From Desulfobulbaceae bacterium UBA2262 (lineage in GTDB: Bacteria > Desulfobacterota > Desulfobulbia > Desulfobulbales > Desulfurivibrionaceae), in NCBI GenBank assembly GCA_002347185.1, contig DDXK01000128.1, positions 1 through 12,590 of the forward strand: DNA of 12,590 nt, written 5' to 3'. The translations under genes and the position numbers were made by a program. Below, piece after piece: positions 1 through 4,767 of the stretch; positions within the stretch are counted from its first letter, which is position 1, and each line of letters begins with the position of its first letter. The notes below the pieces were generated by a model. It was not told where the DNA came from and did not search any database. It saw only the letters and a program-made list of their open reading frames with translations.

Positions 1-417
1 GTGGGCCTCGTCGATGATGATGGTATCGTAGGCGGCAAGCAGCCGGTCACTCTGCGCCTCGGCGAGAAGGATGCCGTCGGTCATGAATTTGATCCGGGTG
101 GAGGGCCCGGTCTGGTCGCGGAAACGGATCTTGTAGCCGACCAGGCCGCCGGAGGGGCCAAGCTCCTCGGCCACCCGCTCGGCCACCGAGATGGCCGCTA
201 TCCGCCGGGGCTGGGTGCAGGCGATCTTCCTGCCCCCTGCCCCGCGTCCCGCCTCCAGGCAATATTTGGGCAGCTGCGTGGTTTTGCCGGAGCCGGTGTC
301 GCCGGCCACGATCAGCACCTGCCCGGCGGCCAGGGCGGCGAGGAGCTCCTGCCGGTGCGCGGCAATGGGCAGCTCTTCCGGAGAAAGGGAGACTTTGAGG
401 GTATCCGCGGGTTTCAT
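1..417 (-). CDS. hrpA: ATP-dependent DEAH-box RNA helicase HrpA, N-terminal part (cut by window edge)
   Basis: This is the first 139 residues of a DEAH-box (superfamily 2) helicase; the rest lies left of the window. Visible motifs are Walker A/motif I GDTGSGKTTQLP (residues 39-50), motif Ia TQPRRIAA (68-75), the FMTDGILL segment (111-118) and Walker B/motif II DEAH (136-139), which is the last codon in the window. The GDTGSGKT, TQPRR and DEAH combination is typical of HrpA/HrpB-type enzymes, which unwind RNA with NTP hydrolysis in the cytoplasm. HrpA fits slightly better than HrpB, but the deciding C-terminal domains are not visible. The ATG at 417 follows an AGGGA-like sequence. An in-frame ATG at 462 would add 15 residues but has no ribosome-binding site, so 417 is preferred. 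The gene is divergent from the actin-like gene, with its own candidate promoter at about 508-536. Confidence 0.88.
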   Translation of the reverse strand, partial: MKPADTLKVSLSPEELPIAAHRQELLAALAAGQVLIVAGDTGSGKTTQLPKYCLEAGRGAGGRKIACTQPRRIAAISVAERVAEELGPSGGLVGYKIRFRDQTGPSTRIKFMTDGILLAEAQSDRLLAAYDTIIIDEAH

Positions 418-507
418 TGTTCCCTGGGGGAGAAGGCTGACGGGCAGCGAAAAGCAACGCATGGACGGGAGGTTCGCGCCTCTCCGCTGCCAAGGCAACG
501 ATTTTTT

Positions 508-536
508 ATAATAATTTCTTCAAGCAGAATACTGAA
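508..536 (-). promoter_or_regulatory. Candidate sigma70-type promoter for the hrpA-like gene
   Basis: On the minus strand a TTCAGT (plus 531-536) is followed after exactly 17 bases by TATTAT (plus 508-513), a 5-of-6 match to the -10 consensus. The -35 element is weak (3 of 6). It lies in the AT-rich core of an otherwise GC-rich spacer, about 90 bases upstream of the helicase start. It is predicted from sequence only. Confidence 0.4.
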
Positions 537-643
537 CCGGTCGAAAATAAAGTAGAATTTTTACCATTCCGGCAGTAAAATAGTAACAATTTTTCGACGG
601 TCCCGTAAATTGCATGCCAGAGCGCGTGACCGTCCCCCTCCTG

Positions 644-700
644 CACTGCCGTTGGCCAGGATGGCTGACAGGCTGTCCGGCTGAGGCCCGGCAGTGTTTT
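644..700 (+). terminator. Stem-loop with T-run in the leader of the actin-like gene (attenuator- or terminator-like)
   Basis: CACTGCCG (644-651) is perfectly complementary to CGGCAGTG (689-696), with a further GGCC/GGCC pairing inside. The right arm is followed directly by TTTT (697-700). The roughly 37-base interior holds another short inverted repeat (GACA...TGTC). It lies between the AT-rich putative promoter zone and the actin-like start at 819. It could therefore end a short transcript or attenuate the downstream gene. The T-run is short, so strong termination is not assured. Confidence 0.35.
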
Positions 701-805
701 CAGGCGGAGAGCGGAGGAGAAGAGCGGGCGCGGTACAAAAAATGATGGGGCCGTCGGGCGGTTGCCGACAGTTTGCCGAGCAAACAGACTCGCCATGAGG
801 ACGAT

Positions 806-818
806 GAGGAGGAGAAGG
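806..818 (+). promoter_or_regulatory. Shine-Dalgarno site that sets the start of the actin-like gene
   Basis: A purine-rich GAGGAGGAGAAGG run ends directly before the ATG at 819; its first GAGGAG is seven bases from that ATG. Upstream in-frame ATGs (762, 795, 804) give an Arg/Met-rich N-terminus with no such site. Downstream ones (831, 840) are poorly spaced. It therefore selects 819. Confidence 0.6.
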
Positions 819-1904
819 ATGACGGAAGAGATGGGAAACATGAAAACCGCCATGGAGGCAACACACAAGAGCGTTGTCTCCCGTGAGAAGGAGGTTGGCG
901 AGGACGCCGAGCGGCCGCAGGGGCCGGTGGGCCTCGATATCGGCACCAGCCATATCGTCATGGCCCAGAACAGGGGAAAGAACATCCATACCGTGAAGCA
1001 GCTCAACGCCTTCTTCACCATCCCCTACTCGAAGTTCACCAAAAAAATCCTGGTGGACAACGAAGTGACCTTTTTCGAGAAGAACGACATGTTCTACATC
1101 CTCGGCTACTCGGCCGAGAATTTCGCCAACATGTTCAACACCAACACCCGGCGGACCATGGAAAAGGGGCTGCTCTCCTCCCGCGAGGACGAGGGGATCA
1201 ACGTGCTTCAGGCGATCATCGGCACCCTGATCAAAAAACCGAAAAACCCCGGCGAGGTGATCTGCTTCAGCATGCCCGGCAATCCGGTGGACAGCGGCAA
1301 CTCGGTGGTCTATCACGAATCGATCATCAAGATGTTTCTGGCCAGCTTCGGCTACAACCCCATCTCCATCAACGAGGGGCTGGCGACGGTCATGGCGGAG
1401 CTGGCCGAGGACAACTTCACCGGCATAGGTATCAGCATGGGCGGCGGCATGTGCAACATCTGCCTCGCCTACCTCTCGGTGCCGGTCATCACCTACAGCA
1501 TCCAGAAAGGCGGCGACTACATCGACCAGATGGTCGGCGCCTCGGTGGGCGAGCCGGCCACCAAGATCAAAACCGCCAAGGAGAGCGGCTTCAAGCTTTC
1601 CAGGGCTCCCAGGGGCCGGATCGAAACGGCCCTGCACATTTACTACGACGACCTGATCCATTCCCTGCTCCACAGCCTGCAGGATGTCCTGCACTCCTCC
1701 GACAAGATCCCCAAGATCGCCAAGCCGATCCCCATCGTCCTGGCCGGCGGCACCGTGCTGCCCCACGGCTTCAAGGAGCACTTCGAAAAGGCGCTCAAGG
1801 AGTTCAACCTGCCCATCGACATCTCCGAGGTGCGAATCGCCGAGGATCCGCTGAACACCACGGCCAAGGGCGCGATGGTCATGGCGCTCTCCGAGGAGAT
1901 CTGA
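819..1904 (+). CDS. Actin-superfamily ATPase (MreB/FtsA-like fold), non-canonical phosphate-2 loop
   Basis: A 361-aa protein with actin-like (ASKHA) ATPase signatures. Phosphate-1 is GLDIGTSHIV (residues 38-47), connect-1 resembles NEGLATVMAEL (185-195), and the adenosine motif is IVLAGGTVLPHGF (306-318). The phosphate-2 position reads GISMGGGMCNI (204-214), so Ser206 stands where actin, MreB, FtsA and DnaK carry a catalytic or metal-binding Asp. Such proteins bind ATP and often form cytoplasmic filaments, but polymerisation cannot be judged here. A charged 37-residue tail precedes the fold; no membrane segment or FtsA-like 1C insertion is obvious. It is too divergent to name MreB, ParM or MamK. 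It stands alone between the divergent helicase and the convergent pentapeptide gene and ends 19 bases before a strong terminator stem. The fold is confident; the role is unknown. Confidence 0.8.
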   Translation: MTEEMGNMKTAMEATHKSVVSREKEVGEDAERPQGPVGLDIGTSHIVMAQNRGKNIHTVKQLNAFFTIPYSKFTKKILVDNEVTFFEKNDMFYILGYSAENFANMFNTNTRRTMEKGLLSSREDEGINVLQAIIGTLIKKPKNPGEVICFSMPGNPVDSGNSVVYHESIIKMFLASFGYNPISINEGLATVMAELAEDNFTGIGISMGGGMCNICLAYLSVPVITYSIQKGGDYIDQMVGASVGEPATKIKTAKESGFKLSRAPRGRIETALHIYYDDLIHSLLHSLQDVLHSSDKIPKIAKPIPIVLAGGTVLPHGFKEHFEKALKEFNLPIDISEVRIAEDPLNTTAKGAMVMALSEEI

Positions 1905-1923
1905 GGGCGGCGGCCTTCGCGGC

Positions 1924-1974
1924 CCGACAACAAAAAAGGCGCACCCGCAAGGGCTGCGCCTTTTTTGTTGTCGG
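1924..1974. terminator. Bidirectional intrinsic terminator
   Basis: A perfect 20-bp inverted repeat (1924-1943 with 1955-1974) surrounds an 11-base loop that can add CCC/GGG pairing. The GC-rich inner stem GGCGCA/TGCGCC is flanked by A6 on the left and T6 on the right, so each strand has a GC hairpin followed by a U-tract. It lies between convergent genes, 19 bases after the actin-like stop and 15 bases beyond the pentapeptide-gene stop, and can serve both. Confidence 0.88.
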
Positions 1975-1989
1975 CACGGAGGAAAGCCT

Positions 1990-4506
1990 TTACAACAGGG
2001 CGCTCCCAGCAAGGCCCGCTTCCAGCTGCCTGCCCTTTTTCACCACCAGCCGCTGCTCGCCGATCTTCCGGCCGTTGTAGAGAAAGTGCACGGTCCAGAC
2101 GCCGTGGATATTGCGGGCGTTGCCGGGAATGGAGTAGACCTCCACCTGCCGCTGCATGCATTTGATCTGCCTGGTGGCGACCTGAAGCTGCTTGCCGTCC
2201 GGACCCAGCCAGCGGATGGTGATGGGGATGGCCTGGTCGGCGGGCAGATAGTTGACCGAATAGAGCAGGCCAAAGGACGAACCCGGCTGGCCGTCGATGC
2301 TGTCAGGCCCACCGGCGAACATCTGGTGCTTCATGAGATTGACTTCGATATCGCTCCGGTCCGCATAGGCGGCGGAGAGTTCGGCGACCTGCCGGAAGGG
2401 GGTCTTGACCTGGCCGGCGCTTTCGACCTGCAGCCCCAGGATCTTCACGTCCCGCAAGCCCGCCCCCTTTTCCGCCCCCCTCCCCTGCGGATCTGCCGCG
2501 GCGGGGACCGGTTCTTCCAGGCTGCTGGCAGGCCCGGTATAGCCCTTGGCCGTATTGATCTTCCTGGCCTTGTCCAGATTCTTGACGTTCTGCAGGGAGG
2601 CGCGGCTCAGATCCGCCCCCTCGAGGTTGGTTCGATTCAGATCCGCCTCGTTGAGGTTGGCGCCGGCCAGGGAGGCCTGCCCGCAGTCGGCATCGGTGAG
2701 GTTGGCCCAGCGCAGGTCCGCCTCTTCGAGCCTGGTCCCCCTGAGAACGGCGTTGGTCAGGTCGGCGTTGGAGAGATCGACGTTGGAGAGGTCGGCGTTG
2801 GCAAGATCGGCATCGACCAGGTTGGCGTTGCGCAGGTCGAAATTGGTAAGCCTGGCGCCGCTGAAAACAGTGGTCCGCAGGTTTTTCAGCTCGAAAGACC
2901 TGGCCGCCGCAAGATTGACGCCGGTAAGGATGGCGCCCTTGAGATCGGCGTGGGAGAGGTCGGCGTTGGTCAGGTCGGCGTCGGAAAGGTCCGCCCGATT
3001 GAGATAGGCGTGGGCCAGCTTGCTCCGCACCAGGCTCACCCCGTTGAGCTTGGCGTTGTTCAGGTTGGCCCCGGAGAGGTCGGCGCCTTTCAGGATGGCC
3101 TTGCCCAGGTTGGCGCCGGTGAGGTTGGCCTTGACCAGCAGGGCACGGGAGGAGAAATCCGCCTCCTCGAGGTTGGCCCCGGTGAGGTTGGCGCCGGAAA
3201 GGTCGGCGCGGCCAAGGTTTGCCCTGGCGAGGACCGCCTCGGTGAGATTGGCCTGCTGAAAATTCGCCCCGGCCAGGGCGGCGCCCGCCAGGCTCGCCCT
3301 GGTGAGATTGGCGCCCCGAAAATCGAGATCCTCGGCGGCGGCGCCGTTCAAAATCGCCCCATGCAGGGAGGCCTGCATGGCCAAGGCCCCGGAAAGATTG
3401 GCGGTGGAAAGGTTGGCGCCGGAAAGATCGGCGCCGATCAGGCTGGCTGCCCGCAGATCGACACCGGCAAGATCGACGCCATGGAGGCTCGCCTTGCTGA
3501 GATCCGCCTTGGCAAGGATGAGGCTGCGCAGATCCATCCTGCTCAGGTCTGCCTGGCTGAGCACGGCCCCGGCCAGATCGACATTGCGGAGAATGGCGGT
3601 GACGAGGCTGGTGGCGGCCAGCTTGGCCTGCCTGAGGTTTGCCCCGCTCAGGTTGGTCTTGGTGAGATTGGCCCGGCTGAAATCGGCCTCGACGGCCGCA
3701 AGGCCCGAACAGTCTGCCTCAAAGAGCAGGGTCTGGACAAAGAGGGCGCCCTCGGCCGTCGCCCCCCGCAGATTGGCACGGGACAAATCGGCCTCGGTCA
3801 GATTGGCGCCTGCGAGCCGCGCCTGGCTCAGATCGGCCCGCGCCAGCCGCGCCCCGTTGAGAAAGGCGCCGCGCAGATCCGCGCCGCGCAGATCGGCCTG
3901 CATCAGGTTGGCCTGCCGGAGGTTCGCCCCGCGCAGATCAGCGCCGCCCAGGGCTGCCCCGCTGAAATCGGCATTCTGGAAATTACGGCCCCGCAGATCC
4001 TGCCCGGCAAGGTTTCTCTTCTGGAATTCCCTGCCGCCCGGCTGCCCGGGCCGCTCCGGCTCCTGGACGCTGGCAACCAGGGCGGCGGGCGGGGCGGGCG
4101 CCGGGATGACGGCGGTGGCGAGCCGGTTGGGCAGGACGTCCCTCCCCTTGCCGAAGAGATAGTAGCCGCCGCCGGCCACGCCGAGAAGGAGCAGCAGGAG
4201 AAGCGGCCAGAGGAGAAGGGCTGGCAGGCCGAGGAAAGAGCGCCGCGCCCCGCCTGGGCGGATGGAGGTTTTCCGGGAATGGCATTGCGGGCAGGGCACC
4301 TGCCGGCCGACAAAGGCGACCGGCACCGCCTTGGAAAAACCGCACTGGCCACAGACAAAGGCGGCCGTCTGCCCTGCGCCCCCCTTGCCGGAGGGTCTGG
4401 CCCCCACCACCACCATGGTTTTGCACTTGGGGCAGGGAACCCGCTTGCCGGCATGCCTCTCCGCCACCTCGGCGGAGTAGCGGCAGCTGTTGCAATGAAA
4501 ACGCAT
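1990..4506 (-). CDS. Membrane-anchored zinc-ribbon/pentapeptide-repeat protein
   Basis: An 838-aa protein with four parts. Two zinc ribbons come first: C5-x2-C8 with C25-x2-C28, then C52-x2-C55 with C72-x2-C75. One membrane segment follows at about 91-118, after an Arg/Lys-rich stretch that predicts a cytoplasmic N-terminus. After a Pro/Ala linker, about 96 tandem pentapeptides (161-640; forms such as ADLSG, ANLTG, ADLRG) should fold into a right-handed quadrilateral beta-helix of about 24 coils. A beta-rich C-terminal domain (684-825) has no sure family. By topology the helix and C-terminal domain should be outside the cytoplasm. The start at 4506 has GAGG six bases upstream and puts the first ribbon at the N-terminus; an ATG ten codons further up has no such site. 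No enzymatic motif is seen, so a scaffold or interaction role is only a guess. It is convergent with the actin-like gene and divergent from the PBP-like gene. Confidence 0.85.
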   Translation of the reverse strand: MRFHCNSCRYSAEVAERHAGKRVPCPKCKTMVVVGARPSGKGGAGQTAAFVCGQCGFSKAVPVAFVGRQVPCPQCHSRKTSIRPGGARRSFLGLPALLLWPLLLLLLLGVAGGGYYLFGKGRDVLPNRLATAVIPAPAPPAALVASVQEPERPGQPGGREFQKRNLAGQDLRGRNFQNADFSGAALGGADLRGANLRQANLMQADLRGADLRGAFLNGARLARADLSQARLAGANLTEADLSRANLRGATAEGALFVQTLLFEADCSGLAAVEADFSRANLTKTNLSGANLRQAKLAATSLVTAILRNVDLAGAVLSQADLSRMDLRSLILAKADLSKASLHGVDLAGVDLRAASLIGADLSGANLSTANLSGALAMQASLHGAILNGAAAEDLDFRGANLTRASLAGAALAGANFQQANLTEAVLARANLGRADLSGANLTGANLEEADFSSRALLVKANLTGANLGKAILKGADLSGANLNNAKLNGVSLVRSKLAHAYLNRADLSDADLTNADLSHADLKGAILTGVNLAAARSFELKNLRTTVFSGARLTNFDLRNANLVDADLANADLSNVDLSNADLTNAVLRGTRLEEADLRWANLTDADCGQASLAGANLNEADLNRTNLEGADLSRASLQNVKNLDKARKINTAKGYTGPASSLEEPVPAAADPQGRGAEKGAGLRDVKILGLQVESAGQVKTPFRQVAELSAAYADRSDIEVNLMKHQMFAGGPDSIDGQPGSSFGLLYSVNYLPADQAIPITIRWLGPDGKQLQVATRQIKCMQRQVEVYSIPGNARNIHGVWTVHFLYNGRKIGEQRLVVKKGRQLEAGLAGSALL
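2587..4026 (-). repeat. Tandem 15-bp coding repeats (pentapeptide array)
   Basis: About 1.44 kb of degenerate 15-base tandem units, visible on the plus strand as recurring words such as GAGGTTGGCGCC and AGATCGGC, encode the pentapeptide helix. Periodicity is nearly unbroken. Weaker spots lie around the SSRALLVKANL and ARSFELKNLRTTVF segments. The bases vary at codon third positions while the A(D/N)LxG pattern is kept, which indicates an old array under protein-level selection rather than recent DNA duplication. Confidence 0.85.
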
Positions 4507-4763
4507 CAAAAGCCTCGAGGAAAACGGATAGTTCAAGATTTTCCCGGCCGGAGCCGATACTCTTTCCGGGGAGGATCCTGCAAAAAAGGGCTACCCTCCC
4601 TATCGGCGCCCGGGGAAAAATACTTCATATCTTTCCGGAGCCAGAGAGAGGAGTGCTGAAATAATTCTCAAACTGGGTTACTATACTACTTTTTCAGCCA
4701 GCTTCCCAGAGCTGTTGACAGCGACATGACCCTTGCCGAACCAGAGGTTCAGAAAAAGCTTCC
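4507..4763. promoter_or_regulatory. Divergent spacer between the pentapeptide and PBP-like genes
   Basis: These 257 bases must hold the promoters of both divergent genes. A TATACT at 4682-4687 is a good plus-strand -10 element in a locally AT-rich stretch, about 75 bases before the PBP-like start, but no clear -35 lies 16-18 bases upstream. A TTGACA at 4715-4720 has no matching -10. The word CTTTCCGG occurs twice, near 4562 and 4631; its meaning is unknown. No good minus-strand promoter was identified. Confidence 0.35.
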
Positions 4764-4767
4764 GTGA
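4726..4767 (+). CDS. Possible 13-codon leader ORF coupled to the PBP-like gene
   Basis: An ATG at 4726 opens a 13-codon frame (MTLAEPEVQKKLP). Its TGA (4765-4767) overlaps the GTG start of the PBP-like gene as GTGA. The main gene has only a weak, A-rich ribosome site of its own (AGAAAAAG at 4751-4758), so termination-reinitiation coupling is plausible. The leader itself lacks a clear Shine-Dalgarno sequence and could be chance. Confidence 0.25.
   Translation: MTLAEPEVQKKLP

Larger units (their letters stand above)
418..818. other. Divergent 401-base intergenic region
   Basis: No convincing coding sequence is seen between the helicase start (417) and the actin-like start (819). ORFs crossing it have low-complexity composition and overlap real genes. 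Bases 500-595 are AT-rich with several runs of A and T, standing out against the GC-rich surroundings, and probably hold promoters in both directions. On the plus side a TAAAAT at 576-581 is a possible -10 element, but no good -35 was found. Bases 600-760 are GC-rich and contain a strong inverted repeat (annotated separately). The long distance from the AT-rich core to the actin-like start suggests a 5' leader of roughly 220 nt if transcription starts near 590. Confidence 0.5.

Noticed and set aside
561..2012. 483-codon minus-strand frame across the actin-like gene and the spacer
   Set aside because: No recognisable domain, and it covers the terminator stem and the leader. It is the antisense shadow of the actin-like gene.
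2587..4026. CRISPR-like or satellite repeat array
   Set aside because: The unit is 15 bases with no spacers, variable at third codon positions, and translates into pentapeptides.
2086..4659. 857-codon open frame on the plus strand opposite the pentapeptide gene
   Set aside because: Its sequence is a monotonous Gly/Val/Ala/Ile pattern that mirrors the 15-base repeat of the real gene. It is a by-product of codon periodicity in the array.
4715..4743. TTGACA as a -35 element for the PBP-like gene
   Set aside because: No acceptable -10 sequence lies 16-18 bases downstream.
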